A DNA stretch of 64,000 nucleotides, taken from positions 35,575,187 to 35,639,186 of the forward strand of contig NC_088301.1 in NCBI RefSeq assembly GCF_032854445.1, read 5' to 3'. Below the pieces are notes generated by a model that was given only the letters and a program-made list of their open reading frames with translations, was not told the DNA's origin and did not search any database. Below are positions 1 to 11,738 of this stretch, in pieces (the stretch's first letter is position 1; each line of letters starts with the position of its first letter). Origin of the DNA: Liolophura sinensis. Lineage: Eukaryota > Mollusca > Polyplacophora > Chitonida > Chitonidae. The position numbers and the translations under genes are program-made.

Positions 1-1426
1 CTTACATGTGTACCTGAACGGAATATACATTGGCTACATGACAGCACAACACAAATACATTTATACTGCTTATAACATTATACAAAACATGAAGTCATGG
101 CATACACGAAGTGCATGTCAGTTTACATTCTGGATTTTCACAGATCTGACTAGAATTTGCTCATCCATTGTTTATGCGGTTCATTTGTACCATTGTCTGG
201 ACACAAGCTACCATAAACAAACACATATATAAGTACACAGACAAACTTCCAGGCACACTTCCATACACATTTTCTTACAGCTGCATAGTACTATATACTT
301 AAACTAAATCGCCTTTCTTCTTGCTACAGGAATCTCAAATAAAATTTTGCTAAACACAACACTAAAGCGACACTTCCAAACAATACTGATCACCGTCTTC
401 CCAAGCTGGCTTATCTACATGTCTTTTGGCATGAATAATTAAGTTCTCCTCAGCTGGAAAACGAAAAAAAAAAACTAACGCTGCTGACTTTATAGAATGT
501 CAACAAACTGGTTCAACGCCAGCATAATAATTAAATAATTAGTCACATGAAAAACACTTTGCCCTTTACCGGGACTAGTTTCAACGCACCAAAGGAAAGA
601 TTTTTCTAGTATAAATGGATTTTGTGCTGACATAAATACCTCTGTCGCAAGAGAAAAGCTTGAATATGTGTCATTACAACACGCCAATTTTGCATTTAAT
701 ATATAACAGTTAAAACAAATCTCGGCCTTCCCATTTCTAGCAACATGTTTCTTTCGGCATTTACAAATTTCTAGTTAAATCTTCATACACCTTTTAACGT
801 ACTCACAAACTAAAGGTGGACAAAAACTGACAATGACATAAGCAACTTATTAACCCTCTTTACCAGTTTTATAAACTGTTTCTCAGCATTTTAGTTAGTC
901 AGTACCTTGGATATTTTAATTTATACACCGAAAGGGTTTATGTAAAACATCTGCAACGTGTACACGCTATTACATGCAAATCCGAAGCGACAATCACAGC
1001 CCAGTTTACGTCACACACCAGGCAAAAGTCCGACGTTTGGGGCATTCACACAACAGATGGGACAGGCCTGTGTTTGTGTTGCTACAGAGCCTGACAGTTG
1101 TTTATCGATCCAACGAAGACCGCCATTGTTGAGTGTCGATTCGGACCATGGTCGCTGAACAACACAACACACGTATTCACATTCACCCACAGCGACCACA
1201 GCTTCGGCAAGGGTCGCATTAATAAATACATATTCATTATGCCTTGTTTTGACGAACTCTTGGTATGAAAATAGTTGAAAAATTTACATCTCTGGTGAAA
1301 ATAAAAATTTCTTGCAACACTCGCACACGCCTCAGCAGCACATTTAGGGAACACACAGCCGGTGATTATGGACTTTAATTGTTCTGACATGGCGACATTT
1401 GGTCTGACAACAAAAGCGTTCAGCTG
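1..1426. other. Unassigned flank downstream of SPSB3-like gene
   Basis: No coding exon recognised. The short ORFs here (60-100 codons) resemble no family and lack supporting splice signals. The part next to 1427 presumably includes the 3' untranslated region of the minus-strand SPSB3-like gene, but I could not place a polyadenylation signal with confidence. Confidence 0.5.
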
Positions 1427-2122
1427 TCAATGTACCATCGCGTCCTTCAGAAAGTATTTTACTCTGTTTGGTAAAGGCAAGTTGTCCAGTTCGTTTTCAC
1501 CCCTCAGTTTTGAAAGAATAACTGCTCGGCATCTATCCTGGAGGTTGAAATAGCTCCTTTTCCTCAGCCCTAAGCTCATTTCAGTTTTGGCAGCAGTTGA
1601 ACACACAATTGGATACAGATCGTCTTCAATCTTATTTAAGCCCGTAAAAGCCACTCCTAAAGACAAACCATCTTTGAAATATGTCAGCGTACCTTGATTC
1701 CAGTCAAACAGCAGTCCAACTGTCGTTGCTTCATTCTCCTTGAAGGGTTTCGTATATTGTCTCCATTTTCCGTTATGCCACAACAGTCCCTTGTGAGACA
1801 AGCCCCAGCTTTGCCCGTCTTCTCCCAGCATATTAACAAAAGCATCGACGTGTAGACGAGCACGCTGGGTACCAATACCAAACATCATGCTCGTCCCAAA
1901 TATCCTTTGTGAAATTTTGATTTCCCAGTAATGTTTGCCATAGTTCAGGATGCGGGTGCCCCTCACCCCTGCTGTACCATTGCTCCAGTTTGGATGGAAA
2001 TGAGCTGTGAAACCTTGCCTACCATACAGTCTGACTTCGTGTGATTTGTCCCGCTTATTCCACGTCCAATTATCTGTGCAGTCATCTCTTACCAGAAATG
2101 GCATTTTGATAAGGTCGTGCAT
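1427..2122 (-). CDS. SPSB3: SPRY domain-containing SOCS box protein, SPSB3-like
   Basis: A 231-residue ORF with no intron in the coding part. A SPRY/B30.2 domain fills about residues 20-175, with landmarks HYWEIKIS, GEDGQSWGLSHKGLLWHNG and YPIVCSTAA. A C-terminal SOCS box follows (about 190-228): LQDRCRAVI fits the Elongin BC-box pattern LxxxCxxx(A/I/L/V) and LPLP fits the Cullin-5 box. The CSTAA and LPLP features match SPSB3 better than SPSB1/2/4. Family knowledge: SPSB proteins are substrate receptors of Elongin B/C-Cullin-RING ubiquitin ligases, with the SPRY domain choosing the substrate. Human SPSB3 is longer (about 355 aa). The sequence just upstream of this ATG on the minus strand looks like a splice acceptor (TTTCATCTCAG), so an upstream exon could supply a longer N-terminus. 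The start at 2122 is the first ATG of the ORF. Domain call firm; paralogue assignment likely. Confidence 0.88.
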   Translation of the reverse strand: MHDLIKMPFLVRDDCTDNWTWNKRDKSHEVRLYGRQGFTAHFHPNWSNGTAGVRGTRILNYGKHYWEIKISQRIFGTSMMFGIGTQRARLHVDAFVNMLGEDGQSWGLSHKGLLWHNGKWRQYTKPFKENEATTVGLLFDWNQGTLTYFKDGLSLGVAFTGLNKIEDDLYPIVCSTAAKTEMSLGLRKRSYFNLQDRCRAVILSKLRGENELDNLPLPNRVKYFLKDAMVH

Positions 2123-4822
2123 TTTGGCTGAGATGAAATTAACGATTCTCTGGTGAACCTTGTACTATACTGACTTAGCTTCCTGAATCTGTTGACGGCG
2201 AATGTGGCAAGGCTGCAAAATATAAGCACCTATTATGAAAAGGCTCCGGAGAAACACCAAAACAATTCGTTGGATTGTTTTAAGGCCACCGTGACTCTAG
2301 AAAGGAGTTCGGATATACACATATAACCAGTACCAGCAATAAGCCTAGGTCCATCGATCATTGGGTGCACAGTGGTGATCTCACACCATCTATACACGCG
2401 ATGACTAAATATTCTCTTGGTTCATCTGCCCACCCACGGATCTGATGATCTGATGGGGCCCTTGTCACCCAGCCTAGATTTGGGAGGCTTTCTACGGCCT
2501 GTCATGCACGTCCTCTTACCCCTAGTCGATCTCGGATGAGCCGAGTCGTCTCGACGAACGTGCTGCCCCTGGGGTGGGTCGCCAGCTTCTGTAGTTGACA
2601 GATGGAGAAAGCTCTTTATATATTCCCGTTAACCCAGGCTATTCGGCTTTGTGTGGTTCATGCGCATGAAACAAAGACACCACTACATATGAAAGCGCAT
2701 AATAGCCTGTCCTCCCCAGCGTGCGCGCCTTTCTTTCCTGCCCGGTCCGTTCGCACGCCCGCCACGTGTCGTGAAATGCAGGCTAATCAATCGGTCCTCG
2801 CCCATTAATACCACAGAGGGGGGTTCAGGTTGTAACAGATGTTGTCCTGTATTCTTGCTGATCTCCTGGCCTTAGCGTACAAAATCAAACCTCAAAATCA
2901 CATGACTGATCCGACCACACCTGTACACACATACATGTTTCAAAAGACCATGAAGACAAGATGTAATAATTGGTGGATATAACCGTAATATATACACCGT
3001 TGCACACAATTAACTGAAACCCGACAGGTAGTTTGACTTTTTAAATTTTTTAACTAAGCGCCGGCGATATATCTGCTTGAACATGTATTACTGAACCATG
3101 CACAACGAAAATAAAAATCTACTGGACTTCAAAGCCGTTCGACCTGACAAAATGGTTCCATTCCTTTCCACGTCTGGCTCTAAGTTGTCGTGTGCCTTAT
3201 TATGACACGTGAAAAAGACATATGGTTGGAGAAAAAACATATTGACAAGTGCTTCTTTATTGAAAAAAGCAGCGGTGCACAACAGACACAATGCGCCCGA
3301 CACATATGCTACACCATTGTCAATGACGGCTCTAATAGGGTTAACCTTGTATGTTACCTACGTTGATCAGATTGCCCATGCTTTGTGACAGCTTCTGGGC
3401 ACACAAAACTAGTCGGCTTCTTTCAGTTTCCAATCGCCAAGTGACAGGTGTCATAAATACTGTCTGTTATTTCTGCCACAAAGAAAACGTTTGAGGGAAA
3501 TTGTCTTCAGCACCATAATGCATGCGTGTAATCGCTTTCTTTTTCTTTTAGTAAAGAGGTGCCGGTATCTAAAACGAATCGACAGTATACATTTTGTTAG
3601 TATTATTACCATATTGATGACAAGCCAGTTTAAAGGAAATGAAAGTTTATATATTTTATGTTGACTTGTTTTATTTTTTTACAAAATAATAAAGTGAATA
3701 TCCGAAAGATTGCCCGTCACTCATTTTCTGTAACTTGATATAATGGTTGAACATTAAAGAGAAAAACTTATATGTGATAGCAAGATTAGAACACATATGT
3801 ATAAAGCCTGATGAGAAAGATGTTAAGTTTAAAGAACTTAAGAGAATGGGGGAATAAATGGTTTGGAATGTTAAGTTCAAGTTATATGAAAGAGGATATA
3901 AGCCTTTATTTTCTATATGAGTAAAATGATCGCCCTCCAGCAGAGCTTAGAGTCAAAGAAAGCTAAAATATTAAGTAACGTTCAACATATAGACAACAGA
4001 AAACTATGCCTAAAAATACTTTCAATTTTTTTTCAGATTTTTTAAAGAGTGTTTGAAAACTATGGTGGGCTGACCGCATGCATTGAAACTCTGACATCAT
4101 ATCACCTTTTTCCCCGATGTTCACCAAGGGGAGGGAATTTTGGGGCACATTAGTTTATTAATCTTTCACTCATGGGTAAAAAGAGCTATTCCAAAATATA
4201 GTATCGTGATTAAAGTTGGATCAACTTCCTTTGACGCCAGAGTTTCTTTTGATAGTATGATCAATAAAACCCACCTTAGAATTCAAATGTTTGGGGCGCC
4301 TCTTTTCACAAAAATCTAACAAAATAAACGAAAGCATATTTATGCATAGTTTTAAGTGGCCTATTTAGCGATACCTACTTCGATTTCAGAGGTCTTTCCC
4401 TTTAAAGATCCTACAGAGTAAATATTTTATTCCAAAGAAGGACAAGTCCATACAATAAGTGTTAACGTTCTGTACATTTCAAGAAAAAATTAAACAAAGC
4501 AGTCTTAATTTGGTACAGATAAGTTTTGTGCGGTTAGTGCCAGAAACTTGGTCGTTCACTGTTATATTTTAATTACATACTGAGGAATTAGTAAGCAAGA
4601 GAAAATAAACTTTGATTTAACTTGTTGGAAATCGTATAATATATCAACGTTTAAGGCTGGCGCATTTTATGGAAGAGCACTGATTAAATCTTAGCCTCAA
4701 GAAGCATATACACGTATATACTTGTATCCATTATAATACTTGTTTTTAAAATCCGTTTTAACAAAATGACTGTTGGAGCACACGGAGGGTCATCGGACCA
4801 TATCTCAGTCGCTAATGAGAGG
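2123..4822. other. Intergenic / possible SPSB3 upstream region
   Basis: No gene recognised. A more GC-rich stretch at about 2440-2780 contains small palindromes (CTCGG..CCGAG and TCGTCTCGACGA) and could be promoter-proximal to the minus-strand SPSB3-like gene, but no core promoter element is convincing. The rest is AT-rich with only short random ORFs. Confidence 0.35.
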
Positions 4823-5092
4823 TCAAGCTATGCTTGATACGGCTTGAGGGGCTTCGAAAATCGTCTTAACTTCTTTTGTTGATAGTCGCGTGCCCTTGTT
4901 TGCCTTTTGTCCTGAGCTGGACTCAGTGGTCAGCTGCTGAGACAAGCGATGAGGATGTGAACTGTAGAGGGCACTAAAATTAGTATTTCGGACATCGTTT
5001 GACCAGAACAACCAGCTGTCAGATCTTTGTTGTCCTTTCAGTTGCTTTGCCACCTTGAAAACACGTGAGCGCACGTGGCTGCTGGAGCTCAT
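4823..5092 (-). CDS. Small hypothetical protein ORF (89 aa)
   Basis: An 89-codon ORF starting MSSSSHVRSRVFKVAKQLKG, rich in Ser, Lys and Gln, with no transmembrane segment or recognised domain. It is less AT-rich than its surroundings. Upstream on the minus strand, within about 150 bases, are a CRE-like TACGTCATC and a CCAAT box (CAACCAATC), which is why it is kept rather than treated as chance. I recognise no family. It could be a small single-exon gene, a first exon, or a random ORF. Confidence 0.25.
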   Translation of the reverse strand: MSSSSHVRSRVFKVAKQLKGQQRSDSWLFWSNDVRNTNFSALYSSHPHRLSQQLTTESSSGQKANKGTRLSTKEVKTIFEAPQAVSSIA

Positions 5093-6559
5093 ATACAGTT
5101 TGTTTTGACATTCAAATTCAACTTCATCTATTACACAGTGATTGGTTGTGGAAATGATGACGTATGCATTGCGTTACCCTGTATAAGGCTTGTCCTTGGT
5201 GATGTGACATAATTCGTCGTGCGAGCAGCTCTAGATATTACGTAACTCTGCGCAGGTGAACCTCCATAACAGCTCATTCGTAAAAGCATGAACTTGCGCC
5301 TCTTTAATTATACAAGCGTTTGGTCTGTTTTGACAAAGCCTCGGTTGGTAAGATAAATCTTAGATGTTAGCTGAAATTGGTACGTGTATTAATATACATG
5401 ATAACTTTCATTATCACTTTTAATGAAGGCCTGCCACACTGTTAGTGTTTTGCTTCTTTTTTTTGTTTTCAGGATAGGGGGTTACGTTGCTATAGCTTTC
5501 GGTTTAGTTTTAAATTCTTTTTTCAAAGCTGATGTGTTGAGTCTTAATCTTTCAAAAAGCGAAGAGAGTAATTACTATTATCTCTTTGTGAACACTAATA
5601 CAACTGAGACATATCTATACCATACCTTTATTATATCTCGGTGTATAAAGTGTTGAATTAATAGGGGGAAAAACTATGTATAACATGCACCTGACCCCAT
5701 CGTGCATCCATTCCCATATACTCTCTTACTGACCGCCCGAGTGTTTCATTCAAGGTATACAGTGCTGGTAGAATAATTGCAGAGTTAAAACTCGTTAGAG
5801 CCCAAATAACAGACATCTGTTAGGAGTCATTGTTTTCCTGTTGAGTTTGAGCACATTTTACAGTGTTTAATTTTCTGTGTCTGTGCTATCAATGAGTTGA
5901 GATCATACCTCATTAACCTGGATTAATCAGTATTGGTTCTAAACTGTGAATTACACAAGACAGGTGATCAGTGCAGATTTAATTTTTGGGGCGCGGGGTG
6001 GTGGTGGGGGGGGGGGGGGGGGTGGACGGTTGTCACATATATACACGCATGTAGTTGTACTCGTCAATATACCGTATTGTGTGTTACACATTATATGACA
6101 GTTTCTTTCCATGCACATATTGTCAAAACACGCTTGATGTTGCATTATGGGGGTAAAGTAAGACCAAAATTTTGTCATGCTTGGCGAAATGCATGGGTAT
6201 ATTCACAAAATAGATGTCTCTTGTATTTGATATACAGTGTCATGCATGAAAAATGTTTTTTAGTTCAATGTATGCTATATATATGCATAAATAAAGTTGT
6301 ATCTTTATTCAAAATTTTCGAGCAAAAATTAAGGATGATATTTACGCCTTGTGATGTGAACACACATCACAAGGAAAAGAAAGCTTACACATCCCAAGTC
6401 TTTTAAAGTTTTGAGTTGAGGCATATATTATGGTTAGTGGTTATATCGACGATACAGGATACACTCATCAATGTTTCAGATGGCAAGAATAAGGCATCTT
6501 CTTAAGACTGTAAGTATATGCACATGCAGGGTGTACCTGTGCGCTGGAAGCTCGTTATG

Positions 6560-7010
6560 CCCACAAAGCTCCTCTATTTCATGGTAATATCGCTAGACGA
6601 TTGTACGAAGCGATGACATTATGATATCAATCAATGGTAGAAAGATAAAAATCGATGACACGACGGGATAAAGCGATGACACGATGTATGGTCATCGCTT
6701 CGAATACCATGTTGGAATCGCTTCGAATCATCGTTTCTAGCATCGTGTAATCACTGCGAGCCATCGCTTCGCACGTTTGTGTCAGTGCTTCGTGCCAAAG
6801 TATCGTCGCTTTAAATGCTATAGTTAAGTTCTTTCTAACATCGTTTATACCATCGTGTAATCACTGTGAGCCATCGCGATCGTGTCATCGCTTAGCGCCG
6901 TCTATTTTTTTTTTTTTTTGTGACAGTCCTGAATTCCCTAATGCATTAGGGTATCGTATATATCATCCTTTCGTGCTAACGTCCCATCGCTTCGTGCCAT
7001 CCACCGGCAA
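6560..7010. repeat. Degenerate CATCGCTTCG-type repeat cluster with central hairpin
   Basis: The short word CATCGCTT(CG), or its complement (CG)AAGCGATG, recurs about ten times with variants. Left of about 6685 the word is mostly in the AAGCGATGAC orientation and right of it mostly GTCATCGCTT. The switch point is a perfect 10-bp inverted repeat, AAGCGATGAC (6671-6680) and GTCATCGCTT (6691-6700), with a 10-base loop. A T(15) tract lies near 6905. No coding potential. Confidence 0.7.
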
Positions 7011-9660
7011 TAGTACACAGCGTTCAGAACGCATCGCTACCCTACAGCTGACATTTATTTAATTTACATTACGTCGGGTGGCATCCATGCAGCGTCAAGT
7101 TTTAATAAATGGATTCATTCAGTGCATACATCAATATTGCATGACTCTTCAGTGTATATATTCCATGTGAAAGTACGGCGAGGAAATGCTTGGTGCAATA
7201 ACCCTTGTGGTTGTATTTCTTTTTGTTCAGTCGTGGTGTGTGCAGGTAAAAATGTATATTTTTGGCCTTTGAATAGATGAAAGCGTGGGATTAACCGATG
7301 CATTTATTGTACATACGTCCATATATATGGAGTTAAATGTAGAATGTTTGTTCTTGTACGCTTGAGATCACCTTCAAGATATTTACTTTAAAGAACATAT
7401 ACGTACTCAACCGCATTCATATTGGCGGAAATTTAAAAAAATGAGCTTAAAGTCTCGTGGTCTACTAAAGCAAAATGTTGTGAAATTATGTTTTTCATTG
7501 ACATATATAGTGCAAGAAAAAAGGAGTTACATCAGTCCAAGTTCCTTAAAGACACATTAAGCTGTAACATGGCTATATGCAGTGCTCATAGGAACAGACA
7601 CATGCGAGTACGCAGAACAGTGTAATTTACAATATATGAAAGAATTAAAAATGCATTGTTCTGGACTGATGCCTGAAGCTGTTGTCTCTGCATGGCTGGT
7701 ATAGGCATATTCATTAGCTTCAAACTTTACTGTGCAAGTCAAGAAATCCACACACTTGACTCATAAATGATCATTTCTTTTACACATACAAACATACATG
7801 TACATATGGCGCAGTGTATACTGCCTTCAAAGTTTGAAGACACATAAGAATATACACCTAACGTCTTGGCTTTGCAATCGAAACTTACATTGTAGACTGA
7901 TCGAACAGTTTTACCCCGTAAGCAATATGCACATGCAGAAGACCTGGATCGAGAGTATATAGAAGTAATACAGTTATCCAAGTTCGAAGTTAACAGCAGC
8001 AGTTTTCGTTCCTATTTAATATCCTACTGTTAGGCAATTATTTTGGGGCAAAATAGAAGATTTGGTTTGAAGTTAACTTTGGTATTAAAAGTCCTAAAAC
8101 AGTTTTGCACAACTGAACTCTTGTTACTTATGGTCAGCTTAAAAATTCTCTCACTCTAGAAACAAACATTGCTGGTTCAGTACGACGGAAGTGGAAGCCA
8201 CGCACCTGCGCGTGTCCTTTGCTCTCCTGTTTTTACCTGCCGCAAACAAAGGTGAGCGAGAGACCGAGAACAATATACAGACAAAGGACATGTGGGACGA
8301 CAGGGACAGGTGGGATAATGCAACTAAAGCACCCCAGGGGAAACCCCGCAGATGCGCATGTTACATCGAGAAAAGACCGCGGGGACTATAGGATGATCCG
8401 TCTTTATTACACTGACGCATATATGTTTGAATCATTTAGCACTCTGTTTCCTGACAAACAGATTTGTCTGTTGGTATAAGCATCTGGTTATTCGAGAGAC
8501 CTGAACTTGAAATTGAAAACTTGAAATCCATGTGCTTCGTAGAGCTTTGTGTTCTCCAACATGCGCGCTGTATGCAAACAATCAGACTGAGTGTCAACGA
8601 TTTGTCAGAATTTGTAGGTCAGCTGTATATACGGTGCAATATAATGCATGCATGCATTTATTAGTTTTTTGTCCACAGTATTCCCATATAAACTGCATTG
8701 ATCGAGTAGGCCGAGCCTCAATGATAATCATTGAATGTTATGCGGTATTAAGATACCTTCATTTCGAGGAGTCTATTTCATTTAGACGTTCGAAAATAGT
8801 ATTTGTACTTCAGTTGTAAGAACGAATGATTATCCCTAAAAGCCACGTTAGAAATATTTCAGCGAGATCAATGTTTTCAGTTGTAAGGAAATGTAAAGCT
8901 AAATCGATGTTTAGGCCTAAAGTACCCATGACTACTTCATGCTATTTGCATGTCTTGGTGCAAGTGTCTGTGTTGTGAGATCAGTTGTGACATTCTAGAG
9001 TACATGCATCACCTTTGCTTATAAAGATACTATTAAATTCTTATGATCAGTGTTAATATTCTCTTACTTGGGTGAGGGATGATGCATAATAAGGTCGCGT
9101 CTCTCACTTTTCGGCTGGAGGTTTGCCCGGTATACCCGCGCATGGCTCGTTCGTTTATTACACTCAAACCACTCAGGGTGGTACATGAGGTACAGCATTT
9201 TACATAATTACACAACATATGGCGGCTATACATATACTTACATTTGCAACAGCGATGAGGAATATCACTGAAAATTACAGTCACGCCTTCCTTTATGAAA
9301 AGGGATAGTCTTTTTAGGCCGATCGCGTCTATAGATTACAGAATATATTTCAGTTTAGCTTGCTGTGAGCAGACATAAGGTTATCTATCTTGTACTTTAC
9401 TCGCAAGTGTTTTAGTTTTGGACAGACGAACAAGAAGTGATATTCGTCACCAGCGCAACCTGTTTCACAAGCCGTACAGTGACGTTGTGATCTATCAGTT
9501 TTAGACCATCTTTCCTGTTTCGATTGGAAGTCTGTGACTGGATGTCCGAAATTTTCTTAGGGGTTTTCTGCCGTTTTCTTCTGGCGACATTCGGCGGATT
9601 ACTCTAGTTTCCTCCACCCATAAACCTGACCACCATCATATCAGTAAACGCAAATTCCAA
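7011..9660. other. Intergenic DNA without recognised genes
   Basis: AT-rich sequence with scattered ORFs of 60-95 codons that resemble no family and show no consistent splice context. I see nothing I can name. Confidence 0.4.
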
Positions 9661-9679
9661 AGCTCAGCATTATGAAGAC

Positions 9680-9944
9680 GGGGGCCTCCGTGGCTCAGTC
9701 GGTTAAAGCGCTAGCGCAGCGTAATGACCCAGGAGTCTCTCACCAATGCGGTCGATCTGAGTTCAAGTCCAGCTCATGCTGGCTTCCTCTCCGGCCGTAC
9801 GTGAGGTCTGTCAGCAACCTGCGGATGGTCGTGGGTTTCCCCCGGGCTCTGCCCGGTTTCCACCCACCATAATGCTGGCCGCCGTCGTATAAGTGAAATA
9901 TTCTTGAGTACGGCGTAAAACACCAATCAAACAAACAAACAAAC
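9680..9944 (+). mobile_element. tRNA-derived SINE, full length, with target-site duplication
   Basis: The tRNA-like head has an A box (TGGCTCAGTCGG) and a B-box-like GAGTTCAAGTCC. It is followed by a body containing CTGCGGATGGTCGTGGGTTT and the tail TTGAGTACGGCGTAAAACAC, and ends in (AAAC)n. The 11-base duplication ATTATGAAGAC flanks it exactly (9669-9679 and 9945-9955). Family knowledge: pol III-transcribed SINEs are mobilised by a partner LINE. The same family recurs at 21652, 27166, 46646, 47936 and 49561. Confidence 0.93.
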
Positions 9945-9955
9945 ATTATGAAGAC

Positions 9956-10321
9956 CAATAAAATAAAACAAATAATGTCTAAATTAAGGTTTAAGGGTGT
10001 GAACTTCTTTGCTTGTCTTTGTGCCTCCCAAGGAAAAAAGCGAATCAATGACTATTGTTTAATGCCACTTTGGCAAAACTATTGCTAGTCCGAAAAAAAG
10101 GGAATGTGCACCTATATGAATATATGGATTCGATACATCCTTTATTTTGGTCTATGTGTTGCTTCAATCGCTATTTTATCTGGCAGTTTAGAGATTATCC
10201 AAGAGCTGAGTAAGGAAATTAATATGCGTTAGCCAAAACTGCTCAGTAGCTGAGATTCAGATTCCTCTACCATATTCCCACACTCCTTGCAGCACATACG
10301 TCGCTCCCTACTTTCGCTTGA
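9956..10321. other. Unassigned intergenic sequence
   Basis: Nothing recognised apart from the right-hand flank of the SINE. Confidence 0.3.
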
Positions 10322-10683
10322 CATCACTGCCACAACTAGCAAATTTTGTACAGTAACCTTGAGCAACGCCAAGTTCACCTGGATCGCGGTGATGAGACAT
10401 GAAGTAATGTCCGAAAGCACAGAAATTGTATAAAACAATACTTTATACCCACGTATTCGCTTTATCTAAACTATGAACGCACATGTAACAACTTATTCGA
10501 TGAATATCAGTACTAGCTGAGTTCCGCGCAAGAACACCTGTGGTGAGGTCTAGTCTGAGGCTTAGCTTAAGAAAGCCTACATCCCTTAAACCGACAATAA
10601 AGGTTGAAGTTTGTCGAGTGCCAGTGATGTAAAGAGAGCGCAGTGTCTAGCACATGCATTGCTTGCTGTGTGCTTGGGACCAT
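10322..10683. repeat. Dispersed repeat C, copy 1
   Basis: About 360 bases that align with 42625-42957. Shared blocks include CTAGCAAATTTTGTACAG, a CACCTGTGGTGAGG-like block, AAGCCTAC and CAGTGATGTAAA. The copies are diverged and differ by indels in the middle. No ORF and no clear terminal repeats, so the class is unknown. Confidence 0.65.
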
Positions 10684-11738
10684 CATATAAATATTAATAA
10701 AAGCATCTGATCAGAAATACACTATAAACTTGGTACAATCTTGCAGTATTACAAAGTTACAGCACAATCTAACAGCCACCACCAATTATTTATTACATTA
10801 AATGTCGAACAGTATAGAAAACCTTTCACATAGCTTTATATTCTAAAATCTTAGAAAAAACCCAAATCAATCTTGAGGACATGTTCTCCTTTCAAGTCAA
10901 AGGTACATTTAGAGTTCCAGCACAGCTTCTTAACTTCAGCGATTATACTGATTAATGGTGCATTAAAGCCGTACTTAAGCACCCTTCACTTACATAACCA
11001 CAGTTGCATTTTTTCCCAAGCTTACTGCATATTGGACACAAAAACAATGGACCTCACTATGTACCAGACATATGTACTTCAAATCAGAGAGCGTAAGTGG
11101 ATCTGAACACCTGGCATTTTCTCATTTACACACTCTCTCACTGTGTAAACCAGGTATCCAGTAGGACAGCATGTAAACTTCACACACGCCATTTTCTAAC
11201 CTTATGGCTCCGGTGCTAGGGTAGACTCTGATCCATTATCATAACCAAAATTAAAGTTATAACTCCCAAACGAGATGTCACTTGCCCTTTTAATAGTGTA
11301 CATCATCTTAGTTTAAATTCAGAACCCAATTTAATGGCAGCATAATACAGTATAGGCATCATGTTTTTTGTTATCAGAGCAAACAATGAATATTAGAAAG
11401 GACCAACCTCTGAAACAAGGGAATAATGAAAGCCTTTCACTTTTTTTTCTTCTTTATTATGATCTTTCAATCAACATGCATTTCAAGATACCTGTACATT
11501 TAATTTTTTGAGAATTTTGCTGCACTTTCTAAGATGGAAAAGAACACGAATACATTTCTCTGAAGTTTTACATGCGTTGTTTTTCTCGTCTTTGTATCAC
11601 ACCTGGCCAATTTCCATACAATACAATGGAGAAAAATCTTATCTTTGTCATCCACCCTAACGAAGGCAAAACTTCAAAGCACATGCCAGGTGTGATTTTC
11701 CTTGTAACTTTTTCTGATCATAAATAATATTAATGTTG

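Noticed and set aside
5933-6406. 157-codon plus-strand ORF
   Set aside because: Long only because it crosses a G-rich homopolymer tract; low-complexity start, no family resemblance, no splice context.
6560-7010. CRISPR-like array
   Set aside because: Repeats are degenerate, unevenly spaced and change orientation, and the genome is eukaryotic.
9683-9770. Possible functional tRNA gene
   Set aside because: It has A- and B-box-like sequences but no complete cloverleaf, and continues into the SINE body.
9672-9872. Small ORFs over SINE copies (also 27175-27402)
   Set aside because: They read through the SINE consensus; SINEs do not encode proteins.
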